This document shows, in pieces, positions 35,387 to 45,173 of a DNA stretch of 64,000 nucleotides. The notes under the pieces are model-generated. The model was given only the letters and a program-made list of their open reading frames with translations. It did not search any database and was not told the origin of the DNA. Location of the stretch: contig NZ_CP012401.1 of the NCBI RefSeq assembly GCF_001305595.1, positions 2,429,001 through 2,493,000 on the forward strand. Reading direction: 5' to 3'. A program made the translations under genes and the position numbers. Source of the stretch: Azospirillum thiophilum. GTDB taxonomy: Bacteria > Pseudomonadota > Alphaproteobacteria > Azospirillales > Azospirillaceae. How positions within the stretch are numbered: position 1 is the first letter of the stretch; the number at the start of each line of letters is the position of its first letter.

Positions 35387-35767
35387 TCAGTAATCCTGCG
35401 CGTCGTGCTTCAGCCGGACCAGTTCGCCGTTCAGCAGGGACAGCATCAATTGCACGACGATTTCATGGACGATGACCGTGTGATGATTGCCGGTCTCTTG
35501 CATCGCCTTGCGCAAGCCTTCGCGCACGGCCGGCACGCCGGTGACATCGATCAGCACGTCCACAGTCTCGCCGAGCGCAGCAAGGTCAAGGAAGCTGGTG
35601 GTTGTCATGATGCCGCGGTGCTGGGCCAGACGCATGCCCGGGGCATCGGGATCGAGGTCGGCCACGCCCGCAAGCTCCACGAACGGGGCTGCCAACAGCT
35701 TGCGCAGCAGGGGCGTTCCGGTCTCACCGGCGCCGACCACGGCGATACGGAAGAGGTCATTGGCCAT
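35387..35767 (-). CDS. Small NAD(P)-binding Rossmann-fold protein
   Basis: 126 residues from ATG 35767; the open frame upstream to 35971 crosses a terminator and is not coding. The N-terminus RIAVVGAGETGTPLLRKLL is a dinucleotide-binding GxGxxG motif, followed by VADLDPDAPG and VDVLIDVTGVPAVREG, as in the N-terminal domains of dihydrodipicolinate reductase or homoserine dehydrogenase. The catalytic domain is missing, so it is a stand-alone Rossmann domain, perhaps a redox or ligand sensor. Not otherwise identified. Confidence 0.78.
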   Translation of the reverse strand: MANDLFRIAVVGAGETGTPLLRKLLAAPFVELAGVADLDPDAPGMRLAQHRGIMTTTSFLDLAALGETVDVLIDVTGVPAVREGLRKAMQETGNHHTVIVHEIVVQLMLSLLNGELVRLKHDAQDY

Positions 35768-35797
35768 CGGGGGCGTTCCTTTTCGGAAATGGGCAAT

Positions 35798-35826
35798 AAA
35801 AAAGCGGGGAGTCGAAACTCCCCGCT
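35798..35826 (-). terminator. Rho-independent terminator of icd
   Basis: On the reverse strand, AGCGGGGAGT, loop TTCG, ACTCCCCGCT (10-bp perfect stem; arms 35803-35812 and 35817-35826) followed by a T-run, about 70 nt after the icd stop. Confidence 0.95.
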
Positions 35827-35898
35827 CGAACCCTAGCCGAGCCGCGGTCCGGTTTGACCCTGACGCGGCGTCGCACCCTCTGGAGAACGGTACTGGCC

Positions 35899-37122
35899 TT
35901 ACGCCCAGACGGCCATCTTCTTTTCCAGATTGTCCGACAGCTTGTCCAGGAACTGCTTCGTGGTCAGCCACGGCTGCTGCGGGCCGATCAGGATCGCGAG
36001 ATCCTTGGTCATATAGCCCGCCTCGACGGTCTCGACGCAGACACGCTCCAGCGTCTGCGCGAACTTGACCACATCCGGCGTGTCGTCGAACTTGCCACGA
36101 TAAGCCAGGCCCTGGGTCCAGGCATAGATCGAAGCGATCGGGTTGGTCGAGGTTTCCTTACCCTTCTGGTGCTCGCGATAATGGCGGGTCACCGTGCCGT
36201 GCGCGGCCTCCGCCTCGACGGTCTTGCCGTCCGGCGTGACCAGGACGGAGGTCATCAGGCCCAGCGAGCCGAAGCCCTGCGCCACCACGTCCGACTCCAC
36301 GTCGCCGTCGTAGTTCTTGCAGGCCCAGACGAAGCCGCCTTCCCACTTCAGGGCGGAAGCGACCATGTCGTCGATCAGGCGGTGCTCGTAGACCAGCCCC
36401 TTCGCCTTGAACTGCTCGGCGTAGCTCTCGTCGAAGATCTTCTGGAAGATGTCCTTGAAGCGCCCGTCATAGGCTTTCAGGATCGTGTTCTTCGTCGACA
36501 GATAGACCGAGTAGCCGCGCTCCAGGCCGTACATCAGGCTGGAGTGGGCGAAGCCCTCGATAGAATCGTCGAGGTTGTACATGCCCATCGCCACGCCGGC
36601 GCTGGGATAGTCGAACACCTCATGCTCGATCTGCTGGCTGCCGTCGGCGGCTTCCCACTTGATCGTCATCTTGCCCGGGCCGGGGACGACGAAATCGGTA
36701 GCCTTGTACTGGTCGCCGAAGGCATGACGGCCGATGATGATCGGCTTGGTCCAACCCGGAACGTAGCGCGGAACGTTTTCGCAGACGATCGGCTCGCGGA
36801 ACACGGTGCCGCCCAGGATGTTGCGGATCGTGCCGTTCGGCGATTTCCACATCTTCTTGAGGTTGAATTCCTTCACCCGCGCCTCGTCCGGGGTGATGGT
36901 CGCGCACTTCACGCCGACGCCATACTGCTTGATGGCGTTCGCCGACTCGACGGTGACCTTGTCGTCGGTCTTGTCGCGGTTCTCGATGCCGAGGTCGTAG
37001 TACTTCAGGTCGATGTCGAGGTAGGGCAGGATCAGCTTGTCTTTGATGAACTGCCAGATGATGCGCGTCATCTCGTCGCCGTCGAGTTCGACGACCGGAT
37101 TGGCTACCTTGATCTTGGTCAT
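35899..37122 (-). CDS. icd: NADP-dependent isocitrate dehydrogenase, eukaryote-like type
   Basis: 407 residues from ATG 37122 ([20 protein letters not shown]). Motifs typical of the homodimeric eukaryotic-type enzyme: [78 protein letters not shown]. It oxidises isocitrate to 2-oxoglutarate in the TCA cycle and supplies carbon skeletons for ammonia assimilation. Followed by a strong terminator. A second, unrelated-type isocitrate dehydrogenase lies 4 kb away at 30391. Confidence 0.96.
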   Translation of the reverse strand: MTKIKVANPVVELDGDEMTRIIWQFIKDKLILPYLDIDLKYYDLGIENRDKTDDKVTVESANAIKQYGVGVKCATITPDEARVKEFNLKKMWKSPNGTIRNILGGTVFREPIVCENVPRYVPGWTKPIIIGRHAFGDQYKATDFVVPGPGKMTIKWEAADGSQQIEHEVFDYPSAGVAMGMYNLDDSIEGFAHSSLMYGLERGYSVYLSTKNTILKAYDGRFKDIFQKIFDESYAEQFKAKGLVYEHRLIDDMVASALKWEGGFVWACKNYDGDVESDVVAQGFGSLGLMTSVLVTPDGKTVEAEAAHGTVTRHYREHQKGKETSTNPIASIYAWTQGLAYRGKFDDTPDVVKFAQTLERVCVETVEAGYMTKDLAILIGPQQPWLTTKQFLDKLSDNLEKKMAVWA

Positions 37123-37447
37123 GGGTGCGAGATCTCCCCGAACGGGTAAGGGCGTTGTCATTCCTTGGGAGCCGGGCGCGTCGTCCAGCGGGCGCTTGTT
37201 GCCGGGGAGCATGCCTCATGGGTGGCTCCCCGGTACCCCGGGCGGAAATCAATCGCGGTTATATAGCATCGCCCCATGACCGAAAGGAAGGCGTGGCGGT
37301 GGTCCGGGCGTCGATGTCGCACGATTCCGCTTGCAACTCAGCCCAGCGCCCGGCCATGATGGTCAATTGGTATTACCGGTTGGCTGGATTGAGCCTTTTT
37401 GCCGCCCTCGTGACAGCCAAAGGCCTTGCTTCGGGCCAGACCAGGGT
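37123..37447. other. Intergenic region upstream of icd
   Basis: About 325 nt between the icd start and the end of cfa, both on the reverse strand. It should contain the icd promoter and the end of the cfa transcript, but I could not identify clear boxes or a hairpin. Nothing resembling a gene is seen. Confidence 0.5.
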
Positions 37448-38713
37448 TCAGGCGGCCGACTCCGGCGTCCGCGCAGGGCGTAGACCGGCCGAACCAGTGG
37501 ATGCCGATCCAAGCTCATGTTCGGCATTCACCATATAGTCACGTGTCAACGGCACCGCCCCCAACGTTCGCGCAAGCTGGATCTGGAATACCATGTGCCC
37601 CTGCAGGCGGAAGGCCAGCTCGGCACCAGCCAGATAAAATTCCCACATCCGGCAGAACCGCTCGTCAAATAGCTTTTTCGCCTCCTCGCGGTGGGCATCG
37701 AAGCGGTTGCGCCAGTGACGCAATGTTTCCGCGTAATGAAGGCGAAGCACCTCCACATCCGTGGTGAACAGGGCAGAACGCTCGACGACAGCCAACACCT
37801 CGGACAGGGCGGGGGAGTAGCCGCCGGGGAAGATGTATTTGCGGATCCAGGGGTTGGTTGCTCCCGGTCCGTCGAGCCGGCCGATGGCGTGGATCAGAGC
37901 CACCCCGTCATCGTTCAACATATCGTGCACCGCATCGAAGTAATTGCGGTAATGCGGCACGCCGACATGCTCGAACATGCCGACCGACACGATGCGGTCG
38001 AAGACTCCGCGGTGGTTTGCCGCGAACTCACGGTAGTCGTGCAGTTCGAAGTTGACCCGATCGGCCAGCCCGGCCTCCTGTGCGCGTTGCCGGGCGACGG
38101 CAAGCTGTTCCGACGATAGGGTGATACCGGTTACCCGTGCGCCGGTACGCCGTGCCAGATACAGCGCCATGCCCCCCCAGCCGCAACCGATGTCCAGCAC
38201 CCGCATTCCCGGCACCAGCAGCAGCTTGGCCGCGATATGGCGCTTTTTCGCTTCCTGTGCGTCTTCCAGCGACATGGATGGGTCGGGAAAGTAGGCACAG
38301 GAATACTGCATGTCACGGTCGAGAAAGAGCTGATAGAACTGTCGGGACAAGTTGTAATGGTGCTCGACATTCTGTCGCGATCGCCGCATCGGGTTGTATT
38401 GCTGCAGGCGACGCAGCAACGGCGAAAGCGAATGGGCTGCGCGCCCCAGGGCGCCCTGCACCTCGGTCCCGCTCATCAGCATCGCCAGCAGGTCGTAGAT
38501 TGTGCCGCCATCCACCGAAAGGCGGCCGTCCATATAGGCTTCACCGAAATTCAGGCGCGGGTTCAACAGCAGGTCGCGCTCCACCGCGCGATCATGAAGC
38601 CGGAGGGTCAGCTTTGGCGGGCCGGACCCGATGCTGTGATGCCTTCCAGTGGCTGTGACAAGGTCCAGGGTTCCGTCGCCCTTGGCGGCGGCAAGCAGAT
38701 GAACCAGCAGCAT
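37448..38713 (-). CDS. cfa: Cyclopropane-fatty-acyl-phospholipid synthase
   Basis: 421 residues from ATG 38713, which has AAGGAG 7 nt upstream; longer starts (ATG 38746, TTG 38770) lack this. The enzyme transfers a methylene from S-adenosylmethionine to unsaturated phospholipid acyl chains. Motifs: the N-terminal RLNFGEAYMDG, NVEHHYNLS-QFY, QYSCAYF, SAM loop VLDIGCGWGGMALYLA, VSVGMFEHVG and FPGGYSPALSE. The 40-residue tail after the catalytic domain is variable. Confidence 0.94.
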   Translation of the reverse strand: MLLVHLLAAAKGDGTLDLVTATGRHHSIGSGPPKLTLRLHDRAVERDLLLNPRLNFGEAYMDGRLSVDGGTIYDLLAMLMSGTEVQGALGRAAHSLSPLLRRLQQYNPMRRSRQNVEHHYNLSRQFYQLFLDRDMQYSCAYFPDPSMSLEDAQEAKKRHIAAKLLLVPGMRVLDIGCGWGGMALYLARRTGARVTGITLSSEQLAVARQRAQEAGLADRVNFELHDYREFAANHRGVFDRIVSVGMFEHVGVPHYRNYFDAVHDMLNDDGVALIHAIGRLDGPGATNPWIRKYIFPGGYSPALSEVLAVVERSALFTTDVEVLRLHYAETLRHWRNRFDAHREEAKKLFDERFCRMWEFYLAGAELAFRLQGHMVFQIQLARTLGAVPLTRDYMVNAEHELGSASTGSAGLRPARTPESAA

Positions 38714-38856
38714 GCCGAACTCCTTCCGCGGTGCCGGTTCAAGCATGATGCGCAGGGGTGAATGCGACAATCCGTCAATCGGTCAGGACTGCTACCCAAT
38801 TTGGGCATTGCGGATGTATGGCGCCCGATGGAGTTGAAACAACGAACCTGAAATGC

Positions 38857-38890
38857 GGAAAACCGCCCGACCCTGTTCGGGTGGGCGGCT
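38857..38890 (-). terminator. Probable terminator of the ribosomal operon
   Basis: Reading the reverse strand, GCCGCCCACCC, short loop, GGGTCGGGCGG with one mismatch, then TTTT, about 80 nt past the rplI stop. Confidence 0.7.
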
Positions 38891-38970
38891 TCCGGACGAA
38901 CGGTGCGACTGTGCCGAGGCGAACCCGAAGCCGACCAGGCCGGTACGGGACGCTCGCGGCGGGAGGGCGA

Positions 38971-39531
38971 TCAGCCCTCCTCTTCCTCGGTCGCGGTCTC
39001 TTCGACGTAGGTCTCTTCCTCGTCGTCATCGCGCAGGTCGGCGGCGGTGATCATGCCACCGCGCTGGGCCTGCAACTCGGCCTCTTCGGCCGAACGGGCG
39101 ACGTTGACCGTGACCGTGATCGACACTTCCGGATGCAGGACGACGCGCAGCTTGAAGAGACCCAGGGTCTTGATCGGGGTGTCGATCTGAACCTGCTTGC
39201 GGTCGGTCTTGTAGCCGGCGGCGGTCAGCGCGTCGGCGACGTCGCGGGTGGTCACCGAGCCGTAGAGCACGCCGGTCTCGGCGGCCTGACGGATCACCAC
39301 GACAGAGACATTGTCCATCTTGCCGGCGACATGCTCGGCATCCTTGCGGCGCTCGAGATTGACCGCTTCAAGGTGAGCCTTCTGCTTCTCGAAGACGGTC
39401 AGGTTCGCCTTGGTGGCGCGCATGGCCTTCTTCTGCGGCAGCAAGAAGTTGCGAGCGAAGCCGGGGCGCACATTGACGACCTGACCCATCTGGCCGAGCT
39501 TCTCGACCCGCTCCAACAGAATAACTTCCAT
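38971..39531 (-). CDS. rplI: 50S ribosomal protein L9
   Basis: 186 residues starting [21 protein letters not shown], the L9 signature, with [14 protein letters not shown] next. The C-terminal domain includes [19 protein letters not shown]. An acidic tail ([19 protein letters not shown]) extends beyond the usual 150 residues, as seen in several alphaproteobacteria. ATG overlaps the stop of the DUF2232 gene (TGATG). Binds 23S rRNA at the base of the L1 stalk. Confidence 0.96.
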   Translation of the reverse strand: MEVILLERVEKLGQMGQVVNVRPGFARNFLLPQKKAMRATKANLTVFEKQKAHLEAVNLERRKDAEHVAGKMDNVSVVVIRQAAETGVLYGSVTTRDVADALTAAGYKTDRKQVQIDTPIKTLGLFKLRVVLHPEVSITVTVNVARSAEEAELQAQRGGMITAADLRDDDEEETYVEETATEEEEG

Positions 39532-40490
39532 CACTCGTCCTCCTGACCGGGGGCCGCGGGGGAAAACCGGCGGCGCAGCCCGATCCATTGCTCGATCATG
39601 CCCAGGCCGACCAAAAGCAGGATCGGCCACCCGAAGAGAAACAGCATCATGTAGAAGCCGACCAGGATCAGCGTGCGTGCCGATCGCCGGCTGGCGAACA
39701 CATGCACCACCGAAAGCCCGGCGAAGGCGAAGGGTACCGCCAGGAGCAGCGCGATATTGGCCGCCAGGAACCCGAAGGTTCCCGGTGCGATGGAAGCGAC
39801 GACGACCGCTACCGCGAACAGCGGCACCAGCCAGTTCGGCAACTCCAACTGGTCCAGACGCATGGCGGGGCGCCGGTTGCGGCCGAACCGCATCAGCACC
39901 CCTTGCGCCAGCACCGCGTTGACGATCGTCATGACAAGCCATGACACCGCCACCAGTCCCGGTAGGACGGCAGCCACCCAGAATGCCTCGGGATCCGGGG
40001 CCGGCTGGCCCTGCGCGCGGAACGCCGGCTCGACGACTCGGGCCAGGGTCTGCTGCATCAGCCCTTCCAGCCCACCGGGCTGATCGAGCGTCAGGATCAC
40101 CGCGGCAAGCAGCGCCGCCATTCCCATCCCGGTCAGGCCCACAAGGACCCGTCCGGGCGGATACCATTCCAGGGTTCCATCTTCCAGCGAACGCGCCAGC
40201 AGCGACTGCCGCACCACTAGGATCGCCGGGGCAGCCCCGGTGACCAGATAGGACAGCGCAACCAGCATGCCGCCGGAAGTTCCCAGCATCACCGCGGCGG
40301 TGCCGGCCAGTCCGGCCAACATCACCGCCGGCGCCCCCAGCCAAAGCCCCGTCAGGAACAGCGGCAGGGGGGCCAGGTAGCCCAGGATCAACGCGCCCAT
40401 CCCCCCGAACATGACGGACAGGTAGAAGAACGCGCTGACCAGACCGCCGCCGACAGCGACCACCAGCGGAACGGCCGGACCCAAGGCCAT
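39531..40490 (-). CDS. DUF2232 (YybS-like) membrane protein
   Basis: 319 residues with about seven to eight membrane segments (for example [79 protein letters not shown]). It sits between rpsR and rplI, the standard alphaproteobacterial position of this family. The function is unknown; energy-coupling-factor-like folds have been suggested for DUF2232. Overlap with rplI indicates translational coupling. Confidence 0.87.
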   Translation of the reverse strand: MALGPAVPLVVAVGGGLVSAFFYLSVMFGGMGALILGYLAPLPLFLTGLWLGAPAVMLAGLAGTAAVMLGTSGGMLVALSYLVTGAAPAILVVRQSLLARSLEDGTLEWYPPGRVLVGLTGMGMAALLAAVILTLDQPGGLEGLMQQTLARVVEPAFRAQGQPAPDPEAFWVAAVLPGLVAVSWLVMTIVNAVLAQGVLMRFGRNRRPAMRLDQLELPNWLVPLFAVAVVVASIAPGTFGFLAANIALLLAVPFAFAGLSVVHVFASRRSARTLILVGFYMMLFLFGWPILLLVGLGMIEQWIGLRRRFSPAAPGQEDE

Positions 40491-40538
40491 GGGAACCCCT
40501 TAAAGACCTTCACCGATAACCTTCGGCCGTAGCCGGGC

Positions 40539-40808
40539 TTACTTCACCACGTAGGGAAGAAGGGCCAGGAAACGGGCGCGCTTGATGGCGCGAGCCAGTT
40601 CACGCTGCTTCTTCGTCGAGACCGCGGTGATGCGGCTCGGGACGATCTTCCCGCGTTCGGAGATGAAGCGGGACAGCAGCTTGACGTCCTTGTAATCGAT
40701 CGCCGGAGCGTTCGCACCGGAGAACGGGCAGGTCTTGCGGCGGCGGAAGAACGGACGGCGGGCGCCGCCGGTGCGGGCGGGAGCGCCCGTGGTCTGCTTG
40801 TCGCTCAT
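40539..40808 (-). CDS. rpsR: 30S ribosomal protein S18
   Basis: 89 residues. The N-terminal extension is followed by [26 protein letters not shown] (split here across the conserved Cys region) and [21 protein letters not shown], diagnostic of S18. The ATG follows directly on the rpsF TAA. S18 forms a dimer with S6 on the 30S platform, matching the gene order. Confidence 0.97.
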   Translation of the reverse strand: MSDKQTTGAPARTGGARRPFFRRRKTCPFSGANAPAIDYKDVKLLSRFISERGKIVPSRITAVSTKKQRELARAIKRARFLALLPYVVK

Positions 40809-41249
40809 TTACACGGACTCCCCTTCGGCGGCGGCAACGTTTTCCTGACGGCGCGGCGGACGCGGGCCACGGTCGTCGAAGCGGCGCGGACCGCGGTCGC
40901 CACGCTCGCCGCGGTCGCCACGCTCGTTGCGGCTCTGCATCATCGCCGACGGATTCGCATCGAGAGCGTCGACACGCACGGTCATGAAGCGCAGCACGTC
41001 TTCGCTGATGCTCATGTTCCGCTCCATCTCCGCGACGGCGGCGGCCGGCGCATCGATGTTGAAGAGGGTGTAGTGACCCTTGCGGTTCTTCTTGATCTTG
41101 TAGGTGAGGGTCTTGAGACCCCAGTACTCGCTCTTCGCGATCGTGCCGCCGTTGTCGCGGGCGATCTGGGCGAACTGCTCGGCGAGCTGCTCGGCCTGGG
41201 CTGCCGAAATGTCCTGGCGTGCGATCAGCACGCACTCGTAAAGTGCCAT
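40809..41249 (-). CDS. rpsF: 30S ribosomal protein S6
   Basis: 146 residues from ATG 41249 ([18 protein letters not shown]) with GGAG 5 nt upstream. Conserved [20 protein letters not shown] and [12 protein letters not shown] are S6 motifs. An Arg/Asp/Gly-rich C-terminal tail ([17 protein letters not shown]) extends the protein beyond the typical length. First gene of rpsF-rpsR-DUF2232-rplI. Confidence 0.96.
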   Translation of the reverse strand: MALYECVLIARQDISAAQAEQLAEQFAQIARDNGGTIAKSEYWGLKTLTYKIKKNRKGHYTLFNIDAPAAAVAEMERNMSISEDVLRFMTVRVDALDANPSAMMQSRNERGDRGERGDRGPRRFDDRGPRPPRRQENVAAAEGESV

Positions 41250-41659
41250 TGCACTCCCCATGGCTGTTCATGGTCCGGCGCTGCGCCCCATCCCTCATGG
41301 ATTTGGATCAGCCGCCCGGGCCTAGCCGACGGCGGACCGCCGGCAAGGAGTTATGAAGCGGCGCAGTATGCACAGGCCAATCGGCATGGCAAGCGGAAAT
41401 CCGGCCTCCATGCATTAATCCGGAGCCATCGATTCCGCCTCGGGAAATTCGGCCGAAGGAACCCTGCCGCGCCGCGCGTGGCCTGTGCTGGGTAACGCTG
41501 GCGCAATGCACGATATCGCTGTGGATAAATCGTGACGCATTTGACCGAAGTGCAAGCCAAGTCCGTTGGGGCGATGTTCCTCTGGCCGGGCTTGGCGCCG
41601 CTTCCGCTTGGATAGGTCGCGCCGAGTCCGGCCATGCAGAGCGGCGCCTGGGAGTCGAA
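41250..41659. other. Divergent intergenic region upstream of rpsF and the acyltransferase
   Basis: About 410 nt with no convincing gene. It must hold the promoters for the ribosomal operon (-) and the acyltransferase (+). A TTGACC at about 41541 is a possible -35 box, but no good -10 follows. I see no riboswitch or repeat. Confidence 0.5.
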
Positions 41660-42646
41660 ATGCACAAGTATACACTGCCGTACAATGTCGTGGACCTGAG
41701 AGGGCTGGCCTGCATCCTGTTGGTCGCCTACCATGTGGTCGGCGTTCCGGGGGCGGGCATGCAGGTGGCGGACGGATCGATCTACCGCTACGCCACCGAC
41801 AGTTTCGAACTGATCCGCATGCCGCTGTTCACCTTCGTCTCGGGGCTGGTCTATGCCCTGAACCCGGCCAGGGGCGACAGGCTGAGGACATTCTTCGTCA
41901 AGAAATTGAGGCGGCTGGGTTTCCCATTTCTGGTGGTATCGGCAATTTTCTTCCTTTTGCAGAAAAGCGCGCCCGGCGCCAATGGCACCCACGTCCCCGA
42001 TTCGATGTGGACAATCTATGTCTTCCCCTATGCCCATTTCTGGTATTTGCAGGCGCTGTTCCTGATCTTTTCCCTGGTGGCTTTGCTCGATGCTGCCCGT
42101 CTTATCGAACGGATGGGTGGATACGCCGTGGCGATGGCGGGTGCTGTGGCGGCTTGCCTGACGGTGCGCACCGAATCGAACATCCTGTCGGTGAATGAGG
42201 CCTGCTTCCTGTTGCCGCATTTCCTGCTGGGCGTGGGGGTGACGAGGTTCCGGGATCTGGTGCCGAGGCGCGCCCTTGTTGGCATGGCCGGCATGGCGCT
42301 CGCCCTGGGAGTGACTCTGCACCAAGCATCGCTCTGGGGATTCCTGCCGCATTTCGGATGGAACAGCGGAGTTGCGCTGCTGTGCGGTATGGGGGGCGCG
42401 GTAACCTTGCTGCATGCCATGCCATCGAGCCGGTTTTTCCGCACTGTGGGAGCGTCGTCCTATGCAATCTATTTGCATCACGCTCTGTTCGCCGCCGCGG
42501 CACGGATGGTGTTGCACCGGATGCATACCGGTGACGGCATGATCTTTTGTGTTTCCCTTATTGCCGGGCTGTGCGGGCCGATGGTGCTGGAAATGCTGGC
42601 GCAAATGCGACCGTGGAGTCGGGTGGCGCTGGTGGGCAAGGCCTGA
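41660..42646 (+). CDS. Acyltransferase 3 family membrane protein
   Basis: 328 residues, GGAG upstream of ATG 41660. About ten membrane segments. The N-terminal VVDLRGLACILLVAYHVVG contains the R-x10-H signature of Acyl_transf_3 enzymes, and TFVSGLVYAL, FWYLQALFLIFS, SYAIYLHHALF follow. Such proteins O-acylate cell-surface glycans or exported small molecules. The acceptor is not predictable and no polysaccharide genes are adjacent. It has slightly lower GC than its neighbours. Confidence 0.87.
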   Translation: MHKYTLPYNVVDLRGLACILLVAYHVVGVPGAGMQVADGSIYRYATDSFELIRMPLFTFVSGLVYALNPARGDRLRTFFVKKLRRLGFPFLVVSAIFFLLQKSAPGANGTHVPDSMWTIYVFPYAHFWYLQALFLIFSLVALLDAARLIERMGGYAVAMAGAVAACLTVRTESNILSVNEACFLLPHFLLGVGVTRFRDLVPRRALVGMAGMALALGVTLHQASLWGFLPHFGWNSGVALLCGMGGAVTLLHAMPSSRFFRTVGASSYAIYLHHALFAAAARMVLHRMHTGDGMIFCVSLIAGLCGPMVLEMLAQMRPWSRVALVGKA

Positions 42647-42823
42647 TCGGCAGCCGGCTTCGGCATCAAAGCCGTTATTCGTTTTGCAGCGCAGGAAGCA
42701 GCTTCAAGATCCGGTATGGCGAACCCACGAACAACGCTGCCGGTATCGCGGCATTTCGTAGCCGTTCTGCCGTAATATGCCGTGTTTTATCGTATCGAAG
42801 TGGCTGTGGTCATCGCGCGTCGC

Positions 42824-42851
42824 TTGACTTGCTCGAAAGTGAGGGTATGAC
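42824..42851 (+). promoter_or_regulatory. Candidate promoter of the fab operon
   Basis: TTGACT (42824-42829), 16-nt spacer, TATGAC (42846-42851), 63 nt before the fabD start. Spacing and boxes fit a sigma-70 type promoter. Confidence 0.5.
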
Positions 42852-42914
42852 TGTCGCCCAATCCATGGTGCCGCCGCAGGGGCGGGGCGCTTTCATCCAG
42901 GGTTTCACCGAAGC

Positions 42915-43856
42915 ATGACCAGGGCGTTCGTCTTTCCGGGGCAGGGCAGCCAGGCCGTCGGCATGGGCCGCGAACTCGCCGAGGCGTTCGAAGTCGCTCG
43001 TCACACATTTGAAGAGGTGGACGACGCGCTGAACCAGCGGCTTTCGCGCCTGATGATGGAGGGGCCAGACGCCGACCTGACCCTGACCGAGAACGCGCAA
43101 CCCGCCCTGATGGCGGTCAGCGTTGCGGTGATGCGGGTTCTGGCAAGCGAGGGCGGGGTCGACCTGTCCAAGCATGCGACCTTCGTCGCCGGTCACTCTC
43201 TGGGCGAATATTCGGCGCTCTGCGCTGCCGGCGCCTTCTCTCTCGGCGACACTGCGCGCTTGCTGAAGCTGCGCGGCCAGGCGATGCAGAAGGCGGTGCC
43301 TGTAGGCAAGGGCGCGATGGCGGCTTTGCTTGGCGCCGATCTGGAGCAGGCACAGGCGATTGCCGCCGACTCCGCCCAGGGTGAGGTGTGCGGCATCGCC
43401 AATGACAATTCGGCTGGGCAGGTGGTGATTTCCGGCAGCGCCGACGCCATCGACCGGGCCATCCTGCTGGCGGCCGAACGCGGCTTGAAGCGTTCGGTGC
43501 GGCTGCCGGTCTCGGCCCCCTTCCATTGCTCGCTGATGCAGCCTGCGGCCGATGCAATGGCCGAGGCTCTGGCGAACGTCACGATTTCCGCGCCGGTCGT
43601 TCCGGTAGTCGCCAACGTCACCGCCTCGTCGGTGTCGGATCCCAACGCCATCCGCCGTTTGCTGGTGGAGCAGGTGACCGGGATGGTCCGCTGGCGCGAA
43701 TGCGTCCTCTTCATGAAAGAGCAGGGCGTCGAACGGCTGGTCGAGGTCGGGGCGGGCAAGGTGCTGGCCGGACTGACCAAGCGCATCGACAAGGATCTGG
43801 CGGCGGTTTCGGTCGGCACGCCGGCCGATGTCGAGTCGTTCCTCAAGACTCTGTGA
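42915..43856 (+). CDS. fabD: Malonyl-CoA:ACP transacylase
   Basis: 313 residues. FabD loads malonate onto ACP for fatty-acid synthesis. FVFPGQGSQAVGMGR is at the N-terminus, the nucleophile elbow GHSLGEYSAL (about residues 94-103) holds the catalytic Ser, and SAPFHCSLM carries the catalytic His (about residue 204). First gene of fabD-fabG-acpP-fabF-mltG, a conserved proteobacterial order. Confidence 0.97.
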   Translation: MTRAFVFPGQGSQAVGMGRELAEAFEVARHTFEEVDDALNQRLSRLMMEGPDADLTLTENAQPALMAVSVAVMRVLASEGGVDLSKHATFVAGHSLGEYSALCAAGAFSLGDTARLLKLRGQAMQKAVPVGKGAMAALLGADLEQAQAIAADSAQGEVCGIANDNSAGQVVISGSADAIDRAILLAAERGLKRSVRLPVSAPFHCSLMQPAADAMAEALANVTISAPVVPVVANVTASSVSDPNAIRRLLVEQVTGMVRWRECVLFMKEQGVERLVEVGAGKVLAGLTKRIDKDLAAVSVGTPADVESFLKTL

Positions 43857-43881
43857 ACACTACAGCCTCGTGAGGCCATCC

Positions 43882-44619
43882 ATGTTTGACCTGACCGGCA
43901 AGTCGGCCCTCGTCACCGGCGCGTCCGGCGGCATCGGCGCGTCTATCGCCCGTGCGCTGCACGCCCAGGGTGCCTCCGTGGCGCTGTCCGGCACCCGCGT
44001 AGCCCCTCTGGAGGCATTGGCCGCAGAACTGGGCGAGCGCGCTGTCGTGGTGCCCGGCAACCTCGCCGAGGCGGCCGCTACCGAACAGCTTGCCAAGGAC
44101 GCTGAAGCGGCACTGGGCAAGATCGACATCCTCGTCAACAATGCCGGACTGACCCGCGACCAGATCGCGATGCGTCTGAAGGACGAGGATTGGCAGTCCG
44201 TGCTGGACGTGAACCTGACGGCAGCCTTCCGGCTGTCGCGCGCTGCGATGCGCGGCATGATGAAGCGCCGCTGGGGCCGCATCGTCAACATCACGTCCGT
44301 CGTCGGCGTCACCGGCAATCCGGGGCAGGCCAATTACGCCGCGTCCAAGGCCGGCCTGATCGGCATGTCGAAGTCCATGGCAGCCGAGCTAGCCTCGCGC
44401 AACATAACCGTCAACTGCGTCGCGCCCGGGTTCATCACCACGGCCATGACCGACGCCCTGAACGACGAGCAGAAGCAGAAGCTGCTCCCCGCCATTCCGG
44501 CCGGCCGCATGGGCCAGCCGGAGGAGATCGCCGCCGGGGTCGTGTACCTCGCGAGCGACGAGGCCGCCTACGTCACCGGTCAAACGCTGCATATCAACGG
44601 CGGCATGGCCATGATCTGA
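43882..44619 (+). CDS. fabG: 3-oxoacyl-ACP reductase
   Basis: 245 residues from ATG 43882 (TGAGG upstream). SDR motifs: TGASGGIGASIA, LVNNAGLTRDQ, catalytic Ser in NITSVVG, YAASK, and the FabG C-terminus VTGQTLHINGGMAM. It reduces beta-ketoacyl-ACP with NADPH. 25 nt after fabD. The NNAGLTRD and GMMKRRWGRI segments distinguish true FabG from other SDRs in this window. Confidence 0.97.
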   Translation: MFDLTGKSALVTGASGGIGASIARALHAQGASVALSGTRVAPLEALAAELGERAVVVPGNLAEAAATEQLAKDAEAALGKIDILVNNAGLTRDQIAMRLKDEDWQSVLDVNLTAAFRLSRAAMRGMMKRRWGRIVNITSVVGVTGNPGQANYAASKAGLIGMSKSMAAELASRNITVNCVAPGFITTAMTDALNDEQKQKLLPAIPAGRMGQPEEIAAGVVYLASDEAAYVTGQTLHINGGMAMI

Positions 44620-44806
44620 TGAGGATCTGACGGGACGGCATCGCCCTATGTGAAGAAGGGCTCTGTCCGGCTCCTTCGCAGGTGCTGGTCAAGCCTGGTG
44701 AAATGTGTTATCGGACGGGGCTTTTCGCGGCAGGACGGCACGTTCTTCGCGTGTTGCTCCGACCGGATTATCCCGAGCGGTTTCAAGGATTGGAAGGTCT
44801 TAAAAG

Positions 44807-45046
44807 ATGAGCGACATCGCCGAGCGCGTGAAGAAGATCGTTGTGGACCACCTGGGTGTCGAGGAGTCGAAGGTGGTGGAGAACGCCTCCTTCATCGACG
44901 ATCTGGGCGCCGACAGCCTCGACACCGTCGAGCTGGTCATGGCCTTCGAGGAGGAGTTCGGTGTCGAGATCCCGGACGACGCCGCGGAGAAGATCCTGTC
45001 GGTGAAGGACGCCATCGACTTCATCAAGGCCAACGCCGCCGCCTGA
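44807..45046 (+). CDS. acpP: Acyl carrier protein
   Basis: 79 residues. The phosphopantetheine attachment motif [14 protein letters not shown] (Ser near residue 38) and [14 protein letters not shown] are standard for AcpP. A 187-nt gap from fabG suggests an additional promoter for this highly expressed gene, though I could not fix one. Confidence 0.98.
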   Translation: MSDIAERVKKIVVDHLGVEESKVVENASFIDDLGADSLDTVELVMAFEEEFGVEIPDDAAEKILSVKDAIDFIKANAAA

Positions 45047-45173
45047 TCGGGCCGCGGGCTTTGAGCCCCCGAGGGCCAGGCAAACCGCTCGTGCAGTATC
45101 AGCAGCGCGGGGCCTGGCCGTCGACGAGTGATTCGTCGACATTTTATTCGAGGAAAGGTCAAGGAACAGCCTC

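Noticed and set aside
38971-40344. Single 457-codon frame ending in L9
   Set aside because: Only the last 186 codons are rplI; the upstream part is an out-of-frame reading of the DUF2232 gene.
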